64,000 bases of DNA, taken from positions 5,948,501 to 6,012,500 of the forward strand of contig JAFMOC010000007.1 in the NCBI GenBank assembly GCA_019802505.1, read 5' to 3'. Each line of letters opens with the position of its first letter. Position 1 is the first letter of the stretch. The notes beneath the pieces were generated by a model that saw only the letters and a list, made by a program, of their open reading frames with translations, ran no database searches and was not told where the DNA came from. Both the position numbers and the translations under genes were made by a program. This DNA is from Corydoras sp. C115. Lineage: Eukaryota; Chordata; Actinopteri; Siluriformes; Callichthyidae. Of the stretch, positions 24,953-36,600 are shown in pieces.

Positions 24953-25705
24953 ATGCCTTTTCCTCCCATCAATCTGCACTCGCGAATTTCTTCGCCGGGA
25001 AAGGATTTATTCAGGAAAAAGAAGAGTGGCGCCGGCGTTCTGCCGCCTGAGGATCTGCTAAGCCCCAAAGCGCGCGATGAGACCGACGCGGAGAAGGACG
25101 TACTGGCCACGTCCTGGCCGTCTGGCAACCTGAAGCATTTAGGACGGAGGTCGGCGCAGCACCCCGCCAGGTTTCCCCCCAACGGCGCCAACATTGACCT
25201 GGACGCGGTGAAGAGCTCGTGGATGAACGGCTCGTGTGAGAGCGTGCCGCGCTCCAGCTCGGGAGAGTCAGCGGCACGCCGAGGCCTCGGCAAAGACGAG
25301 CTGGAGCAGGAGGTTCAGTTCTCCCTCAGCCTCACCCCCGAAGCCATCCTCGTCATCCAGAAGCGCAATCTGGAAAAGCAGATGCTGGCCAAGCAGCAGA
25401 AGTGCTGCGGCTCGGCGGAGGTCCGGCATCGGCGCGCCGCGCCTTCCAAGAGGACGCAGGGCGTCTCGAAAAACGCCGCGCCGGTGGCCAAGCCGGACTC
25501 CTCGAACGACATCAGCGCCATCGTCAAGATCTCGCTTCTGAACGACCAGCACAAATACGACGACGTCGAGTACGAAGAGGAGGAGGCCGACGTGGACGAG
25601 ACCGTCATGCGAAAATGCAAAGAGTGGCTGAAGGGCGTCGAGAGCGCCGCCGCCTTCAGCAAAGTGGACAAACTCGCAGCGCTGCCTCATCTGAAGAGCT
25701 GCTGA
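24953..25705 (+). CDS. prr18: Proline-rich protein 18, single-exon, complete
   Basis: Intronless frame of 250 residues beginning MPFPPINLHSRISSPGKDLF. The open frame extends eight codons further upstream to a GTG, but the ATG at 24953 is the first methionine and matches the family N-terminus. Features are an N-terminal basic stretch FRKKKSG, a Ser/Arg-rich middle, and FSLSLTPEAILVIQKRNLEK around residues 122-141. The conserved acidic C-terminal block contains ISLLNDQHKYDDVEYEEEE, VDETVMRKCKEWLKGVE and a final PHLKSC. Human PRR18 is somewhat longer, and the proline content here is modest. Its biochemical function is not established; mammalian expression is reported in brain and oligodendrocytes. 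The frame is GC- and CpG-rich, unlike its surroundings, and lies between sft2d1 and tbxt as in mammals. Confidence 0.93.
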   Translation: MPFPPINLHSRISSPGKDLFRKKKSGAGVLPPEDLLSPKARDETDAEKDVLATSWPSGNLKHLGRRSAQHPARFPPNGANIDLDAVKSSWMNGSCESVPRSSSGESAARRGLGKDELEQEVQFSLSLTPEAILVIQKRNLEKQMLAKQQKCCGSAEVRHRRAAPSKRTQGVSKNAAPVAKPDSSNDISAIVKISLLNDQHKYDDVEYEEEEADVDETVMRKCKEWLKGVESAAAFSKVDKLAALPHLKSC

Positions 25706-26510
25706 TCCTGAAGGAGCGGTGGATGGGTTCTACACAGGGGTTCTGCTGGGGTCACGAATACGTTCTCCGCGTCGGTGTCCTGTCTGTGATCACCTCTTGG
25801 TCCGGCTCTTAAGCTCAGCAGCTGGTCCACACTGATTCACTCACAGAAGTGCATTCTGAGACACAAAGGCGCATCTCGCGCTCCGGATTGCAGATTAAAG
25901 CAAACGACGGAGACCACCGGAGAACGAAAAGAACACGAAACTGCTGCATCTACCTGTAAATAGAAGCCACGTTTGAACAAAGCAACGGACAGATAATAGA
26001 ACCTGGTACCTTAAATCACAGACATGGCAACCTTAATGTGCGCTGCTGTAGCCTGGTAATGCGGCCTCGCGTGTTTAAAGGCTTTTCTCAGTGACTTGAT
26101 ATGATGTCGCACGAGGCATCTTTTGTTTTGCACTCGACAGTTTCCACTCAGGTGCGTTTTAAGAGCAGGTCCAAGTAGAACATGAGCAGGAATGAAGCAA
26201 GCCTTCACCGGTTAAGCGCTCGCATCGTCCCTGCTCTATGGTTCTAATATGATTGTAAGCCACGGATGCTTGTAGGCTCCTTCAGACCGAGACACGTAAA
26301 GAGAAGTGGTTCTTAATTTAGGAGGAACCACAAAGGTTCCTGGTTCCATGCTTATTTTTTTCCTCTTTTAGCCTGTCATCAGAACTTCATCACTGGCACA
26401 TTATTTAAAAAAGTTATGGGAAAATGTAGTTGAACTTTGTACAGTATTTATTTCTAAATGTTTGGTTGTACTAGTGCTCAATATCTGGTCTTTTTCAATG
26501 TTTTTTTAAG

Positions 26511-26516
26511 AATAAA
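26511..26516 (+). terminator. Poly(A) signal of prr18
   Basis: AATAAA 806 bp after the prr18 stop, just where the moderately GC-rich 3' UTR gives way to AT-rich intergenic DNA, with a T-rich stretch following. Confidence 0.7.
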
Positions 26517-26729
26517 ATGGAAACACTATGAAAGTTTTTTTTATTATTATTATCTTTATTAGAATGGTTAACCTAAATACAAAAGGTCATCACATTAGCT
26601 GAAACAGGTGTTGCACATCGCTTTAACACTGAGGTTATAGCAGTTTGTTATCTATTATGGTAAAGAAATCTATCCAAGTCTGCACATTCAACTGCACAAA
26701 TTCTATTTTAAGTGAGATGGTCTGTTAAA

Positions 26730-27079
26730 TTCATTCATTCATTATCTCCCGCTTTATCCTCTATTAGGGTCGCGGTGGGGTTCCCCATGCCCATCCAGGG
26801 GAGATCGTCTCGGGCGCTGGGCAGATAGACCCAGGACAGGGCGCCAATCCATCGCTGGGCGATCCATCGCTCACTCACTCAAACACACTCTATATGGGGC
26901 AATTTGGAGAACTCAATTAACTTGATCCATGTTTTTGGACTGTGGGAGGAAACCGGAGAACCCGGAGGAAACCCACGCGGACACGGGGAGAACATGGAAA
27001 CCACCCAGATGGGGATTCGAACCGGGAATCCCTAGTGCTGAGAGGCGAACATGCTAACCACTAAGCCACCGTGCCGCCC
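26730..27079 (-). mobile_element. DANA/Mermaid-like SINE
   Basis: Minus-strand full-length copy just beyond the prr18 3' end. The 8-bp target duplication is CTGTTAAA (26722-26729 and 27080-27087). A small internal rearrangement duplicates the GATCCATCGCT segment near 26845-26872. Confidence 0.9.
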
Positions 27080-27087
27080 CTGTTAAA

Positions 27088-28735
27088 AAAATTATACATT
27101 AATCACATACTCTACATGCTACAGTTCAAGAAAGAAATAAAGCAACTGCTTTACACTTTTCAGTTAAATCATGCTAGGACTTAACATGTGATTTGGGGGA
27201 AAACAAATCTGTAATGACCTGAAGACCAGTACTGTTCCTTGTCTTTTACTCAAATAGCTCTCTAATCCAAACCTTTACCTTCATTCTTTTGCAGAATATA
27301 AACATAAAATGTGGCCTATATAAACGTAATGGTGTATTTGCTATCTTTTTTTTTTTTCAAATAACTAAATTCAGCTAAGTTAAAATAGGTCGATAATGTC
27401 ATAACTTGTTTAATATGTGCTATATGGAAAAAATATATAAGGAAGAATATCTATTTTTGGCTACTGGATCAGGTACACTTAAGACCCATTTTTCTGAACC
27501 ATATTTGTTGATGTTCCTTATTGCCAGATGAATAATGATATGGCAGTTCATCTGATTACTTCCTGACTTACTGGCTTATGTTCTTTTACTAAATTCTTTC
27601 AGATACAAGAATGTACACATTTTCTCTATGGAATTTATTAGTTCCACTTACCATGTAGATTCACATTGTAGTTCTATGATTACAGACTGCAGTTCTTACA
27701 ATCTTATCTATGTTTTTATTGGCAGTCTTCATAAGTCTGTTCTTTAATGCTCATGACCATCAGAGAACAGATATCAGTTGATTGTTGGATGATTCCAAGA
27801 ACTGCAGTGACATTGATGTGTTGTGTGTTGCACTTGTGTAAGCGGATCTGATATTTAAACAATTTTTAACTTACCGCGCACAATTAATTAATTTATCTTG
27901 TAAAATATAAAATCTGGTAACTCATGAGTTGTTGCACAGTTTGTGGAACGCATCATTTAGTCCACCAGTGCTCACAGAAAGCATGTTTTATTTGGTGGTT
28001 TGTTTTTTAATCCTGCTGTGTCACTGAGCTGTTCAAAATTTCTCCTGCGTCTAAATCACTCTCACCAAGGCAATAGAGGTTAACACAACCTCACCACCAA
28101 CTCTGCCACAGCATTTTAATTAGTTTTACATCCAGATGTTGACTTGACCACTGTGAAACCTAAATCCATTTCTTTTTCAGCCATTGTGTTGTATATTTGA
28201 TGGTGTGTCTGAGATTATCTTGTTAAATGTCCCAGTTTTGCAGTTTTGGCCAAGCTTTAGCTGAGAATAGATGACTTTACATTTATTCTCAGCAGATCTT
28301 GTGTTTTCTAAACAGTTGCATATATTTGCTTTTCTACTACCAAATACTGGTATGGTTTGCTGTGGTTCAGTGCATTATGGCCAAACATATTTGCTTTAAT
28401 TAATGGAATAGATGAATTAATATTTTTAAAGATCATATGGTTTGTAATATTTGTCACAAATAGCATTTGTAGAGATTGTATTTTTCATGACTATATAGAT
28501 GGAGAGAAGCAAAAGCGTAAATGTTAATCTTATCAAATGTTGCAATACTACACTTTTTAATAACTATTATGTTCCTCTTCAAATTGTAACAGGGCATTTT
28601 CTAAAGAACATTCCTTGATCTGATTATCCAAGATAGATACACCTCAGCTTTTTTTATTGCCAACTCAATGCCAACTGTCATCTACTGTGAATAACAACAA
28701 CTGAAGACAGGCACATTTTTACACACATACACACA
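27088..28735. other. Intergenic, no feature seen
   Basis: AT-rich unique-looking sequence between prr18 and the next gene. I see no exon, known repeat or clear regulatory signature here. Confidence 0.5.
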
Positions 28736-28755
28736 CGCGTGCATATACATATATA

Positions 28756-29385
28756 TCAAATCCCAATATGGGTGAAGTTTTTGTGTTCTCCCTGTGTCCA
28801 CGTAGGTTTTCTTCGGGTTCTCTGTTTTCATCCCACACTCCAAAAACATGGATTGAAGGTAAATTTCGCTCCAGTGATGATTGCCGCCTGGCGATTCCAC
28901 CTCACAGAGGAGCTAATTCTCATTCTGTGGCGTTCACCACTGCAAAATGGTGGAACGATCTTCCCAACTCTGTCCGTAAGGCAGAATCTCTAAACAGTTT
29001 TAAGAAACTACTTAAGACGCATCTATTTACCAAATACCTGTTATAAAAAAAATTTAAAAAAAAAGGGGGGGGGGGGGGGGCGCAGCGCAGCTTCGAATAA
29101 ACAGGTTTGACGAACTTGCAGTATAGTTGGTTTTCTCCATGGCTTCTGACTTGTGGTGTTCTCATTTGTAAGTCGCTTTGGATAAAAGCGTCTGCTAAAT
29201 GACTAAATGTAAATGTAAATTCACTGCTCTAAATTGCCCTCATATAGTGGATGTGTATCTGTGTGAGTGAGTGAGTAAGTGTGTGTGTGCCCAGCAATGG
29301 ATTAGCACCCTGTACTGGGTGTATCTGCCCAGTACCTGGATGGGAATTGGGTACCCCCCATCCATGACCCGAGGAGAGGGTGTGC
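28756..29385 (+). mobile_element. DANA/Mermaid-like SINE interrupted by a LINE
   Basis: Two parts of one diverged plus-strand SINE: 28756-28858 (head side through CTCCAAAAACATGGATTGAAG) and 29220-29385 (CTCTAAATTGCCCTCATATAG to the tail). They are separated by the LINE fragment at 28859-29219. In uninterrupted copies these two segments adjoin. Confidence 0.8.
28859..29219 (+). mobile_element. L2-like LINE 3' end nested in a SINE
   Basis: A plus-strand frame to 29046 ends with WWNDLPNSVRKAESLNSFKK, LLKTHLFTKYLL and a stop. This is the standard C-terminus of L2/CR1-clade ORF2 proteins. The 3' UTR contains an A-rich stretch followed by G16 (29065-29080) and the tail TAAGTCGCTTTGGATAAAAG, CGTCTGCTAAATGAC and (TAAATG)n. 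It is 5'-truncated, and (G)TAAAT borders both ends. Confidence 0.85.
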
Positions 29386-29459
29386 AATATTGTGAAAAAA
29401 TCACAGGAAAGAAGTGTTGGGCATGATATGAAGCAGAGAACAGTTACACATCTTTCCCA

Positions 29460-29930
29460 TGATTTATTCACAATAATGCACAACATTGAGTGTCTTATTA
29501 TAAAATGGTTACAAACACTATAATAAAAAAAACAAGGTTTGATCCATAAATGCGTTTATTAAAAACAAAATCATTAATAAACTGGGCAATGTAATCTAGT
29601 CTGAATTTTAAAGGGAATGTTGATCTCTGAGTAACGGCATTCCGGTTTCTCTAATAATCAAAAATGCAATCAGGTGACCAAATTGCAGATCGCAATTTAT
29701 TAAAAAAAAACCCAGCCGCAACAGGCTTAGTGTTCGTTGGGATATTAATCACTGTTTATATTAATCTGTATTTTTTATGATTTAAAATAATATATTGTAT
29801 ATCACACATTGTTACGAATGTGAATCGGCTAGAGGTGTGCACTTTTTTCAATAATGTCATGACTGGACAAACGGGTCAGCCAATCAGATTTTAGGACCAG
29901 AACTACCCGTTTTTTAAATATATAAATAAC
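29460..29930. repeat. Unnamed dispersed repeat, copy B
   Basis: Diverged second copy of the repeat at 16610-17170, sharing the landmark strings listed there. It carries extra sequence (about 29635-29740) that copy A lacks. It is uninterrupted at CAATCAGATTTTAGGACC, the position where copy A holds a SINE. Confidence 0.75.
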
Positions 29931-30219
29931 AATATCGGAAAAAAATCTGTGCATCGAAATCAGATCAGGAAATTATAAGTGACTGATTATATTGCAGTTC
30001 AGCTCCTTAACTAACTGGCTTGTGTAGTTCTTACACTTGTATGTTAATGTAAATTAAATGCATCCGGACCTTTATGAAAACCATTGAGATTAAAAAAAAA
30101 ATACTCCAAAGTGGTTTGACAGTGGTAATCTTAATATCATGGATTGTGGTATCTAGGTTTGTTGTTACAAAATACAGTGAATGTGCCCCATGGTTACAGT
30201 TAATGTTTTAAATACATTT

Positions 30220-31960
30220 TTATTTTTTTTTTATATATATTTCATTTTTTTATATATATATTTTTTATTTTATAATTGTTTTAAATATTTCAGTGCAAAA
30301 TATTTACCAAAAAAACGATTTTATTAAATATAATAATGCAATAAAGCATCTATTAAAGTATGATGTAATTAGTAAAGCTGAAAAATTTAAAAAGTAACGA
30401 TTTAGATTTTAAACTTAACTATGTAAAGATTTTAATCTGGTGCAGTTTCATGTGTAACTGTCACAAATGTAAAAGTTACTGTTAATGTTACTGATTATAT
30501 ATTAATGTAATAATAGTTAACAATGTTATGCATTGACTTTTCCAAAAACAAGCAAACATTATCTAAATATATTAGCAATAAAATTCAATCAGTGGGCATT
30601 CCCTTTAGACCGGAAACATGGTGATATATGACATAATGCAAAACTTGTCTAATCTCACTGTGCTTTCATTGTTTTAACATAAAAAAATGAGTTTCATAGT
30701 AAAGTATTTGCTGTGTTTTGCTGTATATGTAGATTTGAAAATGAAAGCTAAGTGCGATCTCATCCTGGTCAACATCACACAGACATCTGGTTTTACTGTT
30801 TGCTAATTCTTCTGTAACACAAAAAACATACGAAACCTGACCTTTATTTAGTTAAAGCTGATGACTTTAGAATACTGTAATTCTGATCTATTTGTTTGAT
30901 AGTGAGATTTATTAAGGGGTTGTGCACACAATAGTGGTTTTTGAACTTGCCTTTATATATGTTAGTCTATGTATGTTGATTTAGGTTTGGGTGTAAAAAA
31001 CATACAAACATAAAATAGAAAGGACAGATTAAAGGTATATTTTATGTTATTATATTAAATTTTATATATTAAATATTCTTTATTAATTAACTAATTAACA
31101 GAAATATGTAATACCATGGTGTGCTAAGAGAAAGCCACTGCTCCTCAAAAAAGCTGCTTCTTCAGTTTGCATAACATCACATGGACAAGCCATTTATATG
31201 AGTTGTTTATTAAAATAATATTTTGTGAATGTATCAGAACAAATTATATATTTTTTTTGTTATGAATGAGAAGTGTCATGTTTAGAGACACTAAAACTGT
31301 GGATTCCAGCACAAAACCCCATCCCATCTTGGAAAGTGGCAATAGGATCATGGTTTAAGTTTGTTTTCACTCCAGTACAGCTTGCCATTTTTCATGGAAC
31401 AGGGAACCAGCAAATTCTAAAGTATATATGTGAGGCCTGAAGAACTTGTTGTCAATTTTGTACTAAATTAATTAATGGCTTTCTCTTTTATAATATAGGT
31501 TCAGGTTTTATTTTTTAGCCAGGACTATCTCTCTGCTTCCAATCTAGGTCAACATTTTTGCTAAATCCATATAATAACTTGGGATGTTTACATAGTAAAT
31601 CATGTTAAATTAAAATGTGGTGTATTCAAATAGATGTAAATGATTGTTTTTTTAACATCTTTAAACAATAATCACATCACATATTTTAGTGGTGAATATC
31701 TGTGAAATTTTTCAATCTAAGCTTTATCATTAATGTGCTGATAAATTCTAATTAATGCTACTCATTTAGATGCACTCCAAGTTATTTTCAGTAAATTTAT
31801 GTTCAATCGAAACCATTTTAAATGACTTAGCCTTACATAACAGAATTTCAAAACTCAACTATTAAAATTATGTGATGTTTTAAATGTCGGAACAGCATGT
31901 AGAGTGCCACTAAAACTAAACAAATTCAAACAATAGTCCATACCTACGAAACCCGCCTGT
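30220..31960. other. AT-rich intergenic sequence
   Basis: Contains T/A-rich low-complexity sequence at 30220-30290. No gene or identified mobile element is visible up to the promoter motif near 31966. Confidence 0.5.
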
Positions 31961-31965
31961 CTTGC

Positions 31966-31979
31966 TTCTCTATGGCAAC
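31966..31979 (-). promoter_or_regulatory. X-box-like RFX site upstream of the uncharacterised gene
   Basis: On the minus strand this reads GTTGCCATAGAGAA, matching 13 of 14 positions of the RYYNYYATRRNRAC X-box consensus bound by RFX factors at ciliary-gene promoters. It is about 105 bp before a plausible non-coding first exon donor (AAAAG|GTAAGA at 32085/32086) and 630 bp before the first coding ATG. Confidence 0.45.
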
Positions 31980-31984
31980 ACTTT

Positions 31985-32085
31985 TCAAAACACACACATA
32001 GAGACACGTACTTGGGAAAAGCAGAAGTAACTACAGCTTTACTTATTAATTAAGGTGACTGATGGTGATCTGCAGAATCAAAAAG
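31985..32085 (+). other. Possible non-coding first exon
   Basis: Ends at a strong donor (AAAAAG|GTAAGATT) and would splice to the acceptor ATATAG at 32589-32594, twelve bases before the ATG at 32607. The 5' limit is a guess. Confidence 0.35.
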
Positions 32086-32499
32086 GTAAGATTCTGTCAC
32101 ACAAATGAACAGTTTATAGAACATCCGTTATATCAGTATAAGAGTTGTAATGATGTTTAGTAATAGTTTCAGAATAGATTGGGTTTAATAAATTCCACTG
32201 TTGTGGAAAACCGAAATCATTGTTTTATGGTGTTGAAGGCTATTTTAAAATGTATTTTACCTTAAAATTATATAGGTACAGACAACATGGATGTCATGAA
32301 GTTATGTAACTACACAATTATCATTTATTGATCATAACATTTGTGTCGGTAATAATGACCTGCAGTAATCTAATCTTGATCTTAGTAGTCATGACTGTTA
32401 TATTTGTGCTGGTGAGTTTGGAGACCTTGTATATATTTTTATGTTTCTGTGTAATTATCATCTAAAGTAGGAGATCACTGTAAAAACATATTTTTGCCA

Positions 32500-32502
<3 letters not shown>

Positions 32503-32574
<72 letters not shown>
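32503..32574. repeat. (AT)36 microsatellite
   Basis: Uninterrupted dinucleotide array immediately 5' of the acceptor for the first coding exon of the uncharacterised gene. Confidence 0.98.
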
Positions 32575-32577
<3 letters not shown>

Positions 32578-32606
32578 TTCCTTTGCTCATATAGGTTAAT
32601 GTAGAT

Positions 32607-33516
32607 ATGTCATTAAAGGCTCAGGATATACATCATACCAGCTATTTTCCCTCCATCTTGGACTCAAATATATCTTCAAAAGGCCTAAAAAAGGTATGAG
32701 AATTTTCTGTTATGTACATGACAATTACAAGTTTAACAAATTTAAGAATTTGTTTAATTTAATTTAATTTTTGTAAATTATAGGTTTATTAATATCAAAT
32801 TAAAGTTTTAACAAATTAATTATTCTGTATAAAGCAGAGACAATGAGGACTAAAGACAGGTTTGCCAGACCTAAAAGATTTTTATTCAATGTTCATTGTC
32901 CTGTGAACAATTTGCAGTGGCATCCTTTTCATATACTGAATCCCTCTTTCTCTTCCCTAGCCTCCATTTCCAACACGGGTATTTATTACAGTTGCTGCAA
33001 CACCTATCAGCTTCATTGTTAATATATAATTTTTTCTCAAAACCTTTTTTTCCTAAAAATGTTGTAAAAGTAAAGAGTGGTCAATCGAGGTTTGATCATC
33101 ACGACAATATCACTTTAATACTAAGCCATGCAGTAATCGAGATCAAAGAATTCTGCAGTTACCTCTAAGCAAGTAAACTGAACAACAATTTTGTATAAGG
33201 GATGAATGCAAGAAAAATCTCACTATCTTACTATTATATGTGTTGATTGTGTTTTGGGGCGTGTTAGTTAGTGTGAGCGTTTATACCTCAGTGTGAGCGT
33301 GTAGATCTGTACAATTCCACTTTCGTCCACTGTCTTTCAGTAACTTGGGTATGCATCCATGCTCAAGTGCAGTAGAGAGGCCATGGGTGAATGTCCAAGG
33401 AGACAGCTAACACTGGAAGGTGGTTTCATTAACACGTTGATGCTGGTAGCATGTGTGACTTACCACTTTGTGGATGCTTGCTTATGCTGTTAATTATGTG
33501 TGCTGAGCCCAGTTTG

Positions 33517-33605
<89 letters not shown>

Positions 33606-36600
33606 TATAAAACGGGCGGCACGGTGGTTTAGTGGTTAGCACATTCGCCTCTCAACACTAGGGATTCCCCATCTGGGTGGCGTTTCCATGTTCTCCCCAT
33701 GTCCGCGTGGGTTTCCTCAGGGTTCTCCAGTTTCCCCCCCCACAGTCCAAAAACATGGATCAAGTCAATTGAGTTCTCCAAATTGCCCCATATAGAGTGT
33801 GTATGCGTGAGTGAGTGTGTGCCCAGCGATAGATTGCCGCCCTGTCCTGGGTGTATCTGCCCAGCGCCCGAAACTTTCTCCCCTGGATGGGCATGGGGAA
33901 CCCCACCGCAACCCTAATATAGGATAAAAACAAGATAATGAATGAATGAATGAATGATGAATGCTGCTGAATGAATGAATTTTCAGAATGCTGCTGATCA
34001 TCCTAAGAGATAACATGACATGGGACACAGTATGGGTCACAACTTGGGAAACAATAGCAGACTACACTTCTGGTGCCATACTGGTAGCTTATAAACACTT
34101 CCATCCTTATAAAGTTCATGTCACATTGCTGACTTATCATGCATCTTTCACTTTGCGGATGTGCTTAAAAAACAGAGGGGAAAATGGTATGTTGGTTTGT
34201 GGTTCTGCATTTTTTCAACCATAACATCAAGCAATGAGTAGGTAAGCCACATTCTAATACAGACGTTTTGTCCCAAAGGCAACACGTAGAACTGTAAAAT
34301 TTGTGAGCAAGCAGACAAGGCACAATCAACTGCAAAATGTCATGCTGCTTCTTGTAGTGAGGACAAAACACGGGTGATTGAGGAACAGTTCTGTACCAAG
34401 CAAATTAATTATATGAATGATAAATGCACATGGGCAAAAGACCAGAAGAGGTAAACATGTTAAATAGACTTCAAATGAAAGCTCTATGTGCTCAGTGGAA
34501 CAGCCTCAAATGGGCTGTTCTATCATCATTAGAAAGGAGCGATGCCTCATTTATTTACAAGCTCCTTCTCTAGAGGTTTTCATGGCTATGCTGTACAAGG
34601 GTTATAGAAGTGTTTATATGATGCTGTACAGCATGTAGTGCAAAAAATGGCCAGCACAGTAACTCAGAGCAAAGATGCTGATAGAATGTTTTGAGGGCAC
34701 AGGTGCAGACAATCCTTAATAAAGATTATTTAAACTTATTTCTAAGGTTGCTGCTAGCTCATTTTAGCATCATCACGCATATCAGCATGTATGCTGGTGC
34801 TTCATATGATCACAGGCTGCCCTAACCCTGACTGCGGTGAATCAAAGCAGGGCATCTAAAGCTTAAGAGTGGGGCATTTGGCTGTAGCTGGTCATCCTGC
34901 ACTGAAGTAAAGGTGTGCCTTAAGCCACAGATGGTGTAGCTCTAGTTTAGGTTGTGAATGGAGCAGTGCCAAAGGCCACCATAGCACTATGCCCTGCTGG
35001 TTTTACACCTTTACTCACAGGCTGTGCTTATGATCATAACTGCTGGGTATAGGCAGGAGATGCAATAACATCTCAGCAAGATCAGTGTTGGTTTCTCCAT
35101 GTCATTTCTAGCAGGTGCCCCCTTCATTAATTATTTTTTATGTTATGTATTTATAGTAGGTGTACATCCTCTTTGAGTTTTGTTAAGCACAGCAATAATA
35201 GCAATATACCCCATATGGGCTTTTATTAGTTGCAAATCAAATACATATTTTATTAAGAATCATAAGACCATTTTGTATTTTACAAATATTAAATTTTATA
35301 ACATTGTTTACAATTAGGTACTTGTAATGTGAGTAAAGCAAATCTTCTGAAATAATACAATAAATAATTACATGTTCACACTGCCTCTTGTGCATGTCTG
35401 CGCTCAATTTCTGTTGTCAGTAAAAACACAATGTCGTGAGCATTAAAAAATAATTATAGGTTGATGCAATGACTATTGAACACTGTTGTCAAAAATTTAA
35501 TCTTTTTATAAAATCATGAGATGCCAGATGTACGTTAAATAGTAAATGTATTCTTTCTCTGTAAATTGTCTCCAGGTCAAGTTGCAAACAAACAAATTGA
35601 AAGGACAAGGAAATACAGATGCTGGTCTGCACCATAGTCTCGCTGTTGAAACTGACAAATGGGCCGAGCTCAAACTGAAAGCTCTGCTAGATCAGGTAAG
35701 ACGGTGATTTAGTCATCAATCAACTATAATAACATCCGCATAACTCATCTTATATTTTTTTTAGAAATCAATAAATCAAGATCACAGGCTATTCTGACCC
35801 TAAGTGGAAGATGAATGAATGAATTAATTAATTAATAATGGATGCATGGGTGGATAATCCATCAGTTGAAGACTAGTGGTTTAGGAACCAGCCTTTTGAC
35901 CTAAAGGTCCCATGTTCGATTCCGGTCTCACCAGGTACTATGGATGTAGTGCCCTTGGGGAAGTCACCAAACCCCAATTGTTCCCCGGGTGTGGTACAGG
36001 GCTGCCCACCACCCACCACATATATACTTCACCAGTGTATATGTGTGTGTTTCACTGCACAGATTGGTTAAATGTGGTGGACAAATTCCTCTGAGTGTAA
36101 GCAGAGAAGAAAAAATGGGTCACTTTCAGAGGCAAGATGAGAAAAATCACTGATTGATTAAATAAGCAACAATAACCCAAATCATATGGATTGATTTGTC
36201 CATGAATTAGATTCTGTTGCTCAATTATCGTATGTACTGTCTGATTGTTCAGCTTGTAAAGTGTTGGTTAAGGATTACAAAGTAATTTTTAGGCTGAGTT
36301 AATAAATCCGAAGTAAGATAATCCATCCATCCATTATCTTCCACTTTATCCTATATTACGGTCCCGGGGGGGTTCCCCATGCCCATTTAGGGGAGAATGT
36401 TTCGGGCGCTGGGCAGATACACCCAGGACAGGGCGCCAATCTATCGCTGGGCACACACTTACTCACACAGACACGCACACATACACACTCTATATGGGGC
36501 AATTTGGAAAACTCAATTGACTTGATCCATGTTTTTGGACTGTGGGAGGAAACCGGAGAACCGGGAGGAAACCCACGCGGACACGGGGAGAACATGGAAA

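Noticed and set aside
24868..25690. Several 90-140 codon frames overlapping prr18
   Set aside because: Shadows of the GC-rich prr18 frame; they lack its conserved blocks and are Ser/Arg-rich as expected of antisense or shifted GC-rich codons.
33451..33639. Reading frames of repeated Tyr-Ile at the four (TA)n arrays
   Set aside because: They are translations of TA microsatellites (32503, 33518, 51277, 57083), not proteins.
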